From the NCBI GenBank assembly GCA_020849895.1, contig JADZFN010000007.1:19546-83545 (forward strand): a stretch of 64,000 bases of DNA, read 5' to 3'. The DNA comes from Verrucomicrobiia bacterium (GTDB taxonomy: Bacteria > Verrucomicrobiota > Verrucomicrobiia > JABWAM01). Position 1 is the first letter of the stretch. Every line of letters starts with the position of its first letter. The position numbers and the translations under genes were made by a program. The notes beneath the pieces are model-generated. The model searched no databases, had not been told where the DNA came from, and saw only the letters and a list, made by a program, of their open reading frames with translations. Positions 1-7,936 of the stretch are shown here, piece by piece.

Positions 1-474
1 GAGGAGCAGGTCCACCTCGGTTTTTTTCCAGCCGCCGATGCCGGCGGCGATCCGAACGGCTTCGGCAGGGCGATGGCTCGCCGCGGGGTCTTCCGTCACC
101 GTGACCAGCGTTCGCGGGAGGCTTCCGTCGGGTGGCGCGGGCGGCGCTTCCTCGGGCGAACATCCCAGCGGTGTGAACGCCCGAAAGCGGTCGCAACCCG
201 TGATCACGTCCACAAGCACGGTCAGCCCGCTGAAAGCCGCTTTCTCGGGGTCCCAGGCGATGTCGCGTTTTTTCGCGCCGTAGGCGCAGGCGAAGATGCG
301 GATGCCTTTCGCGCGCAGATCGGCCATTTCGGGCCGGTCGAGACAGCGAACACCGTCATCAATGAGGTAAAGGAACACGGCGTCCCCTCGGGCGAAGGCG
401 TCGCCCGCGAGCTGATGGACCTTGCTGAGTTCGGGTCGGTCGGGCGCGCTGGCGAGCATGAGGCCGAGTTTCAT
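1..474 (-). CDS. DsrE-like protein, 3' end cut by window edge
   Basis: Reading the minus strand from an ATG at 474 gives 158 codons without a stop up to base 1. It is absent from the ORF track because it is open-ended. The N-terminus MKLGLMLASAPDRPEL and the pattern of a Rossmann-like strand followed by a cysteine loop (FACAYGA) resemble the DsrE/TusD family of small sulfur-relay proteins. A second stretch (RPAEAVRIAAGIGGWKK) looks like a second DsrE-like half, so this may be a tandem-domain form. No strong ribosome binding site precedes the ATG; an in-frame ATG at 459 is an alternative. Family assignment is by eye, and a role in sulfur trafficking is only inferred. Confidence 0.55.
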   Translation of the reverse strand, partial: MKLGLMLASAPDRPELSKVHQLAGDAFARGDAVFLYLIDDGVRCLDRPEMADLRAKGIRIFACAYGAKKRDIAWDPEKAAFSGLTVLVDVITGCDRFRAFTPLGCSPEEAPPAPPDGSLPRTLVTVTEDPAASHRPAEAVRIAAGIGGWKKTEVDLLL

Positions 475-544
475 GGGGAAAAAGGTTGGAGCCGAAGGAA
501 CCAGCGGCAAAGGGCGCCGACGTTCCGTCGCGCGGCCCACGGCG

Positions 545-614
545 CAACCCGCTTTGCGTCTCGATCGGCCCTCGGGCCTTCGCCACTCTGCCACGCCGCC
601 GTTCGTTCCGCTAG
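545..614. repeat. 70-bp dispersed repeat X, copy 1
   Basis: This 70-bp block recurs nearly identically at 15133-15202 in the same orientation, differing at a few bases near its right end. It holds a perfect GGCCC-TC-GGGCC palindrome that could fold as a REP-like or terminator-like hairpin. Both copies end in CCGCTAG. Confidence 0.9.
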
Positions 615-770
615 TGAGCGGAGCCACCTTTTCGAGCCAGGTGGAAAGCTCGTCTGGGGTTGGGATTAATGATGGGTTGGAGTTCTGGGTTTGTCCATCC
701 CTGTCGGAGAGAGGGCGTAGCCCGACCACAGGCGAGGATGGGATCCGTTGCCCTATAAAGAGGGTCGGGC

Positions 771-983
771 TCAGAGAGCCGAGCTTGTTGTGGACCTGAA
801 GCTGTCCATCTGCCCGAACGACTGCTTCCAGCGAGGGAGCGTCGTCTCCGAGATCCTCCTCTCCCGGCACATCTCCATGAGCGACTTCTCGTGGTCGGCC
901 TCCCGCAAGATACGGATCTTCTCTTCCGTCGAGTCTCGTTTGCCTTTCATGGTCTGGGGGTCTCCTCTCCCCCAGACGAGCAC
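771..983 (-). pseudogene. IS3-family transposase OrfA remnant
   Basis: The 70-aa frame begins with vector-like residues, then reads as the N-terminal helix-turn-helix of an IS3 OrfA: KRDSTEEKIRILREADHEKS, then MCRERRISETTLPRWKQSFG. After GQMD the family similarity stops abruptly and the leucine-zipper part of OrfA and all of OrfB are missing. An intact OrfA is normally about 90-100 aa and is followed by a frameshifted integrase. This is therefore a dead fragment. No terminal inverted repeats were identified around it. Confidence 0.75.
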
Positions 984-1043
984 CTCCTCTGATTCAAAAA
1001 ATCGGGGTCACGTCAGGAAACGAGGATCTGGAAGGTCTGAGCT

Positions 1044-1107
1044 GCGATTTCGCGTTTGCCGGTTGATTCGCGTGGGAGCGATGCAAATGGAGGGGCGCGA
1101 GTCCGCC
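1044..1107. repeat. 64-bp dispersed repeat Y, copy 1
   Basis: Matches 14965-15028 in the same orientation, with about ten mismatches over 64 bp, sharing the core TGCCGGTTGATTCGCG and the end GCGAGTCCGCC. The two copies lie on either side of the carbohydrate locus. Confidence 0.8.
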
Positions 1108-1265
1108 TCCCTTGCCCTCCCGCGGGACGGAACCAGTGCGTGTCGTCGTGAACATGATGGACCCACCGATCCTCCGGACGCCCTTCTCGCCTCGCGCGGC
1201 GGCACCTCTCTCCGCGAGGACGACCGGCGCGCAGGGGAGTTTTTGTGGCTTGGAGAAGAGTTTCA

Positions 1266-1330
1266 CGATCCTTAGGCGAAGGCCTCCGTCTCTCGGGGAA
1301 AATCCCTTTCGCGGCTCCTTCGGAGGATCG
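1266..1330. other. Imperfect inverted repeat upstream of prepilin gene
   Basis: The left arm CGATCCTTAGGCGAAGG (1266-1282) pairs with the right arm CCTTCGGAGGATCG (1317-1330), giving 13 paired positions around small bulges. It lies about 70 bp before the chosen start of the next gene. It could be an RNA structure, a terminator without a T tract, or debris; no function is evident. Confidence 0.45.
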
Positions 1331-1401
1331 GACATCATCGAGTCTTTGTGACATGATTTTTGGCTGGACATGGCTCTGAACGAAGGATAGCTTGCGGCAA
1401 G

Positions 1402-2163
1402 ATGACGGTCCTCTTCGCGACAACCCGGCTCCGGCGTCTTCGCGTCCGCGGGGGGCAGTGCGTTCCGATTTCTCCCTGCGCCTTCACCTTGATCGAGCTT
1501 CTGGTGGTGATTGCGATCATCGCGATTCTCGCCGCACTGCTCCTTCCCGCGCTCGAGCGCACTCGTGAGCGCGCGCGTGCGGTGCAGTGCTCGAACAATC
1601 TCCGCCAGCTCTTCCTCGGAGTGCAGATGCTGGGCTCGGAGGAGTTGGACGGCTACCTGCCGTGTGGATGGTTTAGCAGCCCGGGCAACTACAACTCCTG
1701 GAAGTACATCAGCAACAACAACTGGGGAGAGAACGACACGGGCCCCGGCAGCCACTGGCTCGCGCTCACCAACTATGTTCCCAACGTACTCGCTTTCATC
1801 TGTGCGTCGAGCGAACCCAAGCACTATCCGAGGACGGTGAAGCTCGGAGACCTCGATTTGGGCTATATGATCCATGTGGGGGCGGGTACGAACTGGTCCG
1901 ACCGAAGCGGGGTGCGCTTCGGGCACCCGAACAAGCCGGTGCGGCTCGGGGATCCCGCGGTGAATCCCCCGCTTCGCGTCGTGCTCGCCTGCCCGATGTA
2001 TGACCCTGGCGGAAGCGATTACTTCCGTTTCGCCGCGCACAAGAAAGGGGGAGGCGGAACGGCTATCTACCTCGACGGACACGCGGCGTGGCACCGCTGG
2101 CCCGACGACTACAGAACCTTAAATCCCGCGATAGGCCCGATGGGGGTCTTCACTCCGAGATGA
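1402..2163 (+). CDS. Prepilin-type N-terminal methylation domain protein
   Basis: A type IV prepilin/type II pseudopilin leader is followed by [16 protein letters not shown] and [13 protein letters not shown], the classic hydrophobic helix of the DUF1559-like proteins that are greatly expanded in PVC bacteria. Near the C-terminus, [12 protein letters not shown] resembles the H-X9-DG segment of that family, although here the His-to-Asp spacing looks longer. The internal ATG at 1402 was preferred over 1360 because it gives a shorter basic leader; neither has a good Shine-Dalgarno. Cleavage should occur just before Phe28. These proteins are thought to be exported and pseudopilin-like. It begins the carbohydrate locus, with a 196-bp gap to the next gene that shows nothing recognisable. 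Confidence 0.8.
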   Translation: MTVLFATTRLRRLRVRGGQCVPISPCAFTLIELLVVIAIIAILAALLLPALERTRERARAVQCSNNLRQLFLGVQMLGSEELDGYLPCGWFSSPGNYNSWKYISNNNWGENDTGPGSHWLALTNYVPNVLAFICASSEPKHYPRTVKLGDLDLGYMIHVGAGTNWSDRSGVRFGHPNKPVRLGDPAVNPPLRVVLACPMYDPGGSDYFRFAAHKKGGGGTAIYLDGHAAWHRWPDDYRTLNPAIGPMGVFTPR

Positions 2164-2359
2164 AGCACCCCGCATCGTTGCCGGTCGCCGCCAACACGAG
2201 CATTCGGTCCGCTTCGAACATCGTTTTTATGATCCGCGCCGACACGGTCGCGAACCCGGGCTTGATCCGGGCCTCGGAGGGGCGGAGCGCGCCCGCGTCT
2301 CTGCGTAGCCGTCCATCTCCCGAAAGGCGGAGGAATTCCCTCGCCCGGGATCCCAGACG

Positions 2360-3373
2360 ATGACCCCTAGCGCGAAACGTTCCATGTCCGATCCCGAAAT
2401 CCCGCTCCGTCTCCGATGGGTCCGCGACCCCTCGAACCCGATCCTTCCGCCCCGTCCCGGTTCATCCTGCGACAGCACCCGCTGCATGAACCCGTGGGTG
2501 GTCCGGTTCGGCGGTGAATACCGGCTCTATTACTCGGGCGGAGACGAGGCGGGACGGCAGCGCATCTGTCTCGCCGTCGCGAAGGCGGAGCGGCCGTCCG
2601 ATTTCCGGAGGCTCGGAGTGGTGCTCGATCTGGGGAAAGCAGGCGCCTTTGACGCGAATTGGTGTGTGCTCCCGCTCGTGCGACGTTTCGGGGACCGCTG
2701 GCACCTGTATTACACCGGCAACGACGGGACCGAGCGAGGGCTCCAGTCGTTTCGGGGAATCGGGTTGGCAACGAGCGCGGACGGTTTGCGTTTCGAGCGC
2801 GGGTCGGACGAACCGATTATCACGGGCGACCACTGCCGCGAGTTTCCCAACAACCGGGGGATCGCGGGCGGAGGGACGATCCTCGAGGATCGTAAGCCGG
2901 ACGGATCCGTGAGTTACCGCCTCTACTACACGGTCGCCGTCGGGACGAAAAACCGGGACGTGCGCGTGGACCAGGAAAAGCATTGCGCGGTCTGCCACAG
3001 CCGGGACGGAATCCACTGGGAGGACCACCGTCTCATTATGAGTCCGCGGAGGGATGTGGCGAGCGAGGACATCGCCGTGGCCGCGCCGTGGGTGTGGCGC
3101 GACGGAGGCTGGTACCGGATGCTCTACTGCGGGATCGGGACGCGCTGGGGTTTTTACTCGATTTCCGAGGCGTGGAGCCGGGATGGATACGTATGGGAGC
3201 GCGGAAAGAAGAACGCGAATCTCAGCCTCGCCCCCGGCGCGAAGGGGAGCTGGGAGGAGCAGATGGTCGAGTATCCCGCGCTCGTGGACGAGCCGGGAGG
3301 GCGACGCCTTTACTACTGCGGAAACGGCTACGGGAAGACCGGCATCGGCACGGCGGTGGCCGCGTTGCCATGA
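2360..3373 (+). CDS. Five-bladed beta-propeller glycosidase-like protein
   Basis: The 337-aa protein has repeated blade motifs (YRLYYSGGD, WHLYYTGND, YRLYYT, YRMLYCG, RRLYYCGN) spaced as in the five-bladed propellers of the GH32/43/62/68/117/130 group. No signal peptide is visible, so it is probably cytoplasmic, consistent with hydrolysis or phosphorolysis of imported oligosaccharides. Catalytic acids cannot be placed confidently by eye. It overlaps the next gene by 4 bp (ATGA), indicating translational coupling. Met9 (2384) is an alternative start. GH family is uncertain. Confidence 0.65.
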   Translation: MTPSAKRSMSDPEIPLRLRWVRDPSNPILPPRPGSSCDSTRCMNPWVVRFGGEYRLYYSGGDEAGRQRICLAVAKAERPSDFRRLGVVLDLGKAGAFDANWCVLPLVRRFGDRWHLYYTGNDGTERGLQSFRGIGLATSADGLRFERGSDEPIITGDHCREFPNNRGIAGGGTILEDRKPDGSVSYRLYYTVAVGTKNRDVRVDQEKHCAVCHSRDGIHWEDHRLIMSPRRDVASEDIAVAAPWVWRDGGWYRMLYCGIGTRWGFYSISEAWSRDGYVWERGKKNANLSLAPGAKGSWEEQMVEYPALVDEPGGRRLYYCGNGYGKTGIGTAVAALP

Positions 3374-5100
3374 TCGAGACGGCCTCACTGCAGAGAGTGC
3401 GGCGGGCGGCCACGGGTCTGCTTGCCCGCTGGATGGGCCTGCTTGCGCCGCACTACGGCCCGTCAGGGAGCATGGACCTCGACCTGCGGCTCTATCCGGA
3501 CGCGGAGGGGCCTTCGCACATGAACCAGTTCGCGCACTACCCGCTGCTCCTGCTCTCGGAGGGGATCGTGTCGAATCCCGTCGCGCCGCTGCGAAGGACG
3601 ATGTACCGGCGCCTCGCGCTGCGGAACCTGCGTTACGCGCTGCGGATCACCGGGCGGGATTTCAAGCAGCCGCTCTGGTCGCGCGGGCGGAGCTGGGGCC
3701 GCGTCCACAGCGACTGGATGATCTTCTTCCTTCAGCGGTCGTGGAGGATCGTGGAGGAACGCCGTCTGGGCTCCCCGGCCTTCCGCGACGGATTGGCCCG
3801 GGTGGTCGAGGGGTCGGTGGACGCAGCGTTCCGCGATTTTCGCGCGCGCTTCGAACCTCGGATCGCGGAGGGCGCGCGGAGTTTTCCTGGCAATCACGCG
3901 GCGTGGTGGGCCGCGCTGTTCCACGAGGCGGGAAGGGTCTGGCGGCGGGAGGAGTGGCGCCTCTTCGGGGAACGCTTCTTCCATTCGTGGGTGCTTCCCT
4001 TCCAGGACGCCGACGGCTTCTGGCCCGAGGGGGGTGGGATGGTGGGAGTCTACGGAATGGTGACGGCCCAGGCGCTCTCCGTTTACGCGGGCGCGTCGGG
4101 GGACGCGGCGGCGCGGAGGGCCCTCGGGAAGTTCCTCGCCGGCTACCGCCGCTTCGTCTTCCCCGACATGAGCGTCTCCTGCGTGGCCGATTGCAGGATG
4201 ACCTACCATGATCGCCCCGTGCTCTTGCTGGCTCCGGAATTCCTGGCGTTCGAGGGAGGCACCGCCTTCTGCCTCGACAGCGTCCGCGCGGGAGAGCGCT
4301 GGCTGCGACGCGAACCGCCGCGAGACAACGGTGCGCAGGGGGCCGCGTTCTTCGGCGTCTTCGTGGAGGCTCTCCGCGGCGCGGCGTCGGGCAGGGCGCT
4401 CCCGCTCCCGCGCCCGAGGCTCGCGAAGGTTGCGCGGGTGGAGAGCCCGCATTGGTGCGCGCTTCTTTCCGCGCAACTCAACTCCGAGACGGCCAGCCGC
4501 TGGTGTCTCGACAACCAGAATTTCGTGGATCTCTGGGGGCCGCGCTGCGGCCTGCTCGCGGGCGGAGGAAACAGCAAGCACGCCCCGCTCCTCTCCTCGG
4601 TTCGGGAGGTCGGCGGATCGCGCGCCTTCCTCCCCTCGCGCGCGAGGATCGTCCGCCGCGGAGCGCGCGCCGTGGAGGCCGAATACCGCTTCCGGGGCGC
4701 GGCGGTCCGGGTTCGCCTCCATGTCCGCGGGCGGGAGGCCTCGCTCACGTGGCGGGTGGCGCAGGGGCGCCTCCCGCTGGAGGCGGCCGTGATCCTTGCG
4801 CTCCGAGAAGGCGACTGCCTCCGAACGGCCGATGGACGGGTTCTCCGCGCGCGCGCCGCTGAATGCATCGAGCTGGCTCTTGAGCCGCGGACGGGGCCGC
4901 TTCTCGCGCGCGGGGTTGCGATCCTCGCGCCCGCCGGCGCGCGGCTCCTCTGGCCGATCGCGCTTTGGAACCCCTATCGTCAGGATTCGCTCGGAGGGCC
5001 GCTCCGCGCGCGGCTCGCGTGGCGGCTGTCTCGCCGTCCGAGCGTGGTCCGATTCCTCGCTCCATCCCGTCCCGCTCGCCTCTCGGGGCGATCCCGTTGA
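3370..5100 (+). CDS. Uncharacterised protein, possible alpha/alpha-toroid enzyme
   Basis: This 576-aa protein starts at the ATGA overlap with the propeller gene; the longer listed frame upstream of this is a shadow. The first roughly 390 residues are helix- and Trp-rich, with segments such as HSDWMIFFLQRSW, NHAAWWAALFHEAG and DADGFWPEGGGMVGVYGM. This is the look of an alpha/alpha barrel as in polysaccharide lyases and unsaturated glucuronyl hydrolases. The C-terminal part (about 400-576) is beta-rich, as in the sandwich domain of toroid lyases. No signal peptide is visible. No precise family was recognised. Coupling to a glycosidase-like gene and nearness to a heparinase-like protein suggest glycan breakdown. 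Confidence 0.6.
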   Translation: MIETASLQRVRRAATGLLARWMGLLAPHYGPSGSMDLDLRLYPDAEGPSHMNQFAHYPLLLLSEGIVSNPVAPLRRTMYRRLALRNLRYALRITGRDFKQPLWSRGRSWGRVHSDWMIFFLQRSWRIVEERRLGSPAFRDGLARVVEGSVDAAFRDFRARFEPRIAEGARSFPGNHAAWWAALFHEAGRVWRREEWRLFGERFFHSWVLPFQDADGFWPEGGGMVGVYGMVTAQALSVYAGASGDAAARRALGKFLAGYRRFVFPDMSVSCVADCRMTYHDRPVLLLAPEFLAFEGGTAFCLDSVRAGERWLRREPPRDNGAQGAAFFGVFVEALRGAASGRALPLPRPRLAKVARVESPHWCALLSAQLNSETASRWCLDNQNFVDLWGPRCGLLAGGGNSKHAPLLSSVREVGGSRAFLPSRARIVRRGARAVEAEYRFRGAAVRVRLHVRGREASLTWRVAQGRLPLEAAVILALREGDCLRTADGRVLRARAAECIELALEPRTGPLLARGVAILAPAGARLLWPIALWNPYRQDSLGGPLRARLAWRLSRRPSVVRFLAPSRPARLSGRSR

Positions 5101-5170
5101 AAGGAGACGCGGCTCTTGCCCGCGAAGGAACCGTCGGGCGGCATGATCGCGCGGGGCGCGTGCCGGCGGC

Positions 5171-6565
5171 TCATCCGCGGTAGGAGGGCAATCGTTTCGC
5201 GTGCGCGCGGAAGAGGGCGTCGCAGACGCTCGCGATGCGATCCGCGGAAAGTTGGCTGGCGGTGTTCGGATCGAGCATGGCGGCCTGGAGGATGAGACGG
5301 CGATCGCGCGCGAGGATGCCGCGCACAGCGAGATCCTGGACGTTGACGTTCGTGCGGATGAGCGCCGCGCATTGAGGAGGGAGTTTGCCCACGAAGGTGG
5401 GGCGGATTCCCGAGCGGTCGGCGATGCACGGCGTCTCGACGCAGCAATCGCCGGGGAGGTTGGCGATGAGCGCGCCGCCGCGGTTGTGGATGTTGCCGTT
5501 GAAGACATACGGGCGGCCCGTGACGATGGCGTTGAGGATGCGGCTCGCATACTCGTTGCTCGGGCGATAAGGGATCGAAATCGCGGGCTTCCCGCGACGC
5601 AGGTCGCGGCGCAGGGCGCGGTAGCGCTTCTCCTGCGCGCGGCAGGTGTCCAGATATCCGGCGACCCGGAGGTGGTGGCGGCGGATTTCCTCGGGATCCT
5701 TGAGGAACCAGGGGACATATTCGGCCATGTGATCGCTCGTCTCGGTCATGTACCAGCCGAGGCGCTCGAAGAGCGCGAGGCGGACGGGGTCGAGGCGGCG
5801 GATCCACGGCAGGGCGAGGAGGCGCCGCAGGGCGGGGTAGAGATCGCGCCCGCCGCTCTCGAAGCGCAGGAAGAAGGCCATGTGATTGATGCCGGCGCAT
5901 GTGAAGTTGAGCGCGGGGTCGTCGCCCCAGGACATCCACTCGGCCCATTCGCGCGCGCGCCGGGACGCGGAGCCGAGGAAATGGTTCCAGACCACGGAGG
6001 GCGGGAGCTTCGCGATCTCGAGGCAGGCGCGGATGAAACGCGCCGTGTTCGAGACGCCGTGGCAGAGTCCGACGTGACGGATTTCAGTCGTCCGTTCTAC
6101 GGCGAGGCAGTGCATCGCCATCGGATTGGAGTAGTTGAGCAGCCACGCCTTCGGGCAGCGCCGCTTCATCTCGCGGCAGATTCCCAGCAGGACGGGGATG
6201 CTCCGGGCGGCGCGGAAAATGCCTCCCATGCCGAGAGTGTCGCCGATCGTCTGCTTCAGGCCGGAGCGCAGCGGGATGAGCAGATCATCGCGCGTGGCGG
6301 GGAACCCTCCGACGCCGATCGCGCTGATCACGAAGTCGGCGCCATCCAACGCCCGAGGAAGCGAGCGCGTGGCGAGAATCCTCGCGCGGGTCCGGAGCGA
6401 GGCGTTGAGCGATTCCGCCAGTGCCTGCCCCGTTTCGAGCCGCTCCGGATCAATGTCCATCAGACGGACCTCGGAGCCGGCGAGGGCCTCGTGCCAGAGG
6501 ATGTCGGCGAGGATGTTTCTGGCGAAAACGACCGAGCCGGCGCCGAGGAATGCGATGCGGGTCAT
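5171..6565 (-). CDS. GH4 glycosidase, alpha-galactosidase/alpha-glucuronidase type
   Basis: The 464-aa length is typical of GH4. The N-terminus MTRIAFLGAGSVVFARNIL is the NAD-binding Rossmann fold. NYSNPMAM (144-151), LCHGVSN (from 167) and GINHMAFF (225-232) are family motifs; Cys168 and His228 are the expected Mn2+ ligands. GH4 enzymes hydrolyse by an NAD-dependent redox/elimination mechanism in the cytoplasm. The tetrad after the strand is CHGV. As I recall the family, CHG is associated with alpha-glucuronidases, CHSV with alpha-galactosidases and CNVP/CDMP with phospho-glycosidases, so a uronide substrate is inferred. It lies downstream of the AraC gene on the same strand (113-bp gap) and converges on the toroid-like gene. 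Confidence 0.85.
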   Translation of the reverse strand: MTRIAFLGAGSVVFARNILADILWHEALAGSEVRLMDIDPERLETGQALAESLNASLRTRARILATRSLPRALDGADFVISAIGVGGFPATRDDLLIPLRSGLKQTIGDTLGMGGIFRAARSIPVLLGICREMKRRCPKAWLLNYSNPMAMHCLAVERTTEIRHVGLCHGVSNTARFIRACLEIAKLPPSVVWNHFLGSASRRAREWAEWMSWGDDPALNFTCAGINHMAFFLRFESGGRDLYPALRRLLALPWIRRLDPVRLALFERLGWYMTETSDHMAEYVPWFLKDPEEIRRHHLRVAGYLDTCRAQEKRYRALRRDLRRGKPAISIPYRPSNEYASRILNAIVTGRPYVFNGNIHNRGGALIANLPGDCCVETPCIADRSGIRPTFVGKLPPQCAALIRTNVNVQDLAVRGILARDRRLILQAAMLDPNTASQLSADRIASVCDALFRAHAKRLPSYRG

Positions 6566-6678
6566 CAGGGGAGGAGGTGGAAGGGGAAGGCGGTTTCCGG
6601 AGGCGAAGCGGATGAGCTTGGACGAAAGGAAATGAGGTGAGCCAAGGAAGGGTTTGGAAGAGAGGCGTGGGTTTCCGT

Positions 6679-7626
6679 TCAGGTCGCGATCTTCGAAGCT
6701 GCCGCGGCCTTGTTCGTTCCGCGTTTCGCGCTGGCGCCCGCAACGGCGCGGTAGGCGGCGGGGGTCATGTGGTAGAGCCGACGGAAGACCCGGCCAAACT
6801 GGGTGGGGCTCCCGAAGCCGCAGCGCGCGGCGATGCTCCGGGCGCTTTCCGCCGTCTCGCGGAGGCGTCGCTCCGCCTCGCTCGCGCGCAACTGGGTCAC
6901 CCAGGCGGCGGGGGTGCGGCCCGTTGTCCGGCGGAAGTGGTGGCTGAAGTGGGTGCGCGACAGGCCGTGCGAAGCGGCGAGAACGCTCACGTCAATGGGG
7001 CGGGAGAGCCGCCGCATCACCGTCCGCCTTACGGCTTCGAGGAGCTCCTCGCGGCGGCCGGCGGGGTGGCGTTGCTGGTCCCGCGTCCGTTCGTACACGC
7101 AAAGCCAGCGGAAGAGGGATTCCTCCCGCGCGTGCATGTCGGGAAAGCGCCCGAGCAGCACGCCGTCGAGCAGGGCCAGCGAGGCGCGCATGAGGGGGGA
7201 ATCCTCCGGCAGATTGAACACCGGCGGCGTCTTGAGCAGCGAGGGCCACACCCGCTCGACAATGTAGCGGTGGTGGATGCTCAGCCAGAGGAACCTCCAG
7301 AAGGGAGAGCGCTTGGGCAGCCAATAGCGGTAGGGCGAGGGCGTCATCGCCAGGAAGGCCTGGCCTGGGTGCAGCCTCCAGTGTTTTTCTCCGAACGCGA
7401 AGGCCCCGAGGCCTTCGAGGGTATACTTGAAGATGAGAATGGGATGGTTCCGGGAGACGTTTCGTTTCAGCCCATCCTGAGCGTAGCGTTCTTCTCGCGC
7501 GCGAGTCTCCAGACCCCAGCCGATCGCCATGTCCCCGACGCCCCGCAGGCGGTGTCGCGGATCGCCCCCGAACAGGCGGCTCAGACGCTGGCAAAAGCCG
7601 GGCGATACAAGGGTTCGGTTCTTCAC
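6679..7626 (-). CDS. AraC-family transcriptional regulator
   Basis: The 315-aa protein has an N-terminal cupin-like sensor region (LEGLGAFAFGEKHWRLHPGQ, about 70-110) and a C-terminal pair of helix-turn-helix motifs (about 205-295). The first is VSVLAASHGLSRTHFSHHFR and the second contains SIAARCGFGSPTQFGRVFRR. The architecture is that of AraC activators sensing a sugar. It is divergent from the secreted protein gene and upstream of the GH4 gene, so it probably controls both. A lysine/alanine-rich tail follows the DNA-binding domain. Confidence 0.9.
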   Translation of the reverse strand: MKNRTLVSPGFCQRLSRLFGGDPRHRLRGVGDMAIGWGLETRAREERYAQDGLKRNVSRNHPILIFKYTLEGLGAFAFGEKHWRLHPGQAFLAMTPSPYRYWLPKRSPFWRFLWLSIHHRYIVERVWPSLLKTPPVFNLPEDSPLMRASLALLDGVLLGRFPDMHAREESLFRWLCVYERTRDQQRHPAGRREELLEAVRRTVMRRLSRPIDVSVLAASHGLSRTHFSHHFRRTTGRTPAAWVTQLRASEAERRLRETAESARSIAARCGFGSPTQFGRVFRRLYHMTPAAYRAVAGASAKRGTNKAAAASKIAT

Positions 7627-7936
7627 GTAGCGATCAATTTAATCGTTCCCCGAAGGGGACGGTATGCGTTTCCTTCGCGGGATGCCTGACATATCCGTTA
7701 CGGGTATCGGTCACAAGGCGAATATTCCTTTTGTGAATGGTCCGGAGGATGCGCGACGAAAGGGCTTTCCTCGCGTGGAGAGGAAGAGGTATGATGCCGC
7801 CGTGATGCAAATAGCCGACCGGTTGCGCGGATTCGATCTCGGGCGCCGCACTGCGGCAACGCGGCGTATCCTTCCGTTCAGGACGCGGGAGGACGGGTCC
7901 TTCATCCCGCACGCCGGAAGGCGCCACGTCCCGCGC
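7627..7936. promoter_or_regulatory. Divergent regulatory gap between araC-like gene and secreted protein
   Basis: This roughly 310-bp gap separates the AraC-type regulator from the next gene. The listed ORF extends into it from 7664, but the translated residues are Arg-rich and not protein-like. It is where operator half-sites for the regulator would be expected; I could not define a convincing direct repeat. Confidence 0.35.

Larger units (their letters stand above)
475..1401. other. Gene-poor stretch with repeats and IS debris
   Basis: No intact gene is supported here. It contains one copy of a 70-bp dispersed repeat, a truncated IS3-type OrfA, one copy of a 64-bp dispersed repeat, and a long imperfect inverted repeat just upstream of the prepilin-like gene. 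ORFs listed across it overlap one another in several frames and show no family resemblance apart from the IS3 remnant. Confidence 0.6.

Noticed and set aside
545-614. tRNA or small RNA in the repeated 70-bp sequence
   Set aside because: Only one short palindrome is present; no cloverleaf, anticodon arm or CCA end could be built.
994-2094. 366-aa minus-strand ORF over the prepilin gene
   Set aside because: Composition and lack of motifs mark it as a shadow; the plus strand has a diagnostic prepilin leader.
5201-6640. 479-aa plus-strand ORF antisense to GH4
   Set aside because: Shadow of the GH4 gene, which has all catalytic motifs on the minus strand.
7664-7936. N-terminal 91 codons of the 858-aa ORF
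   Set aside because: They precede the signal peptide and are Arg-rich and unlike protein sequence; treated as regulatory gap.
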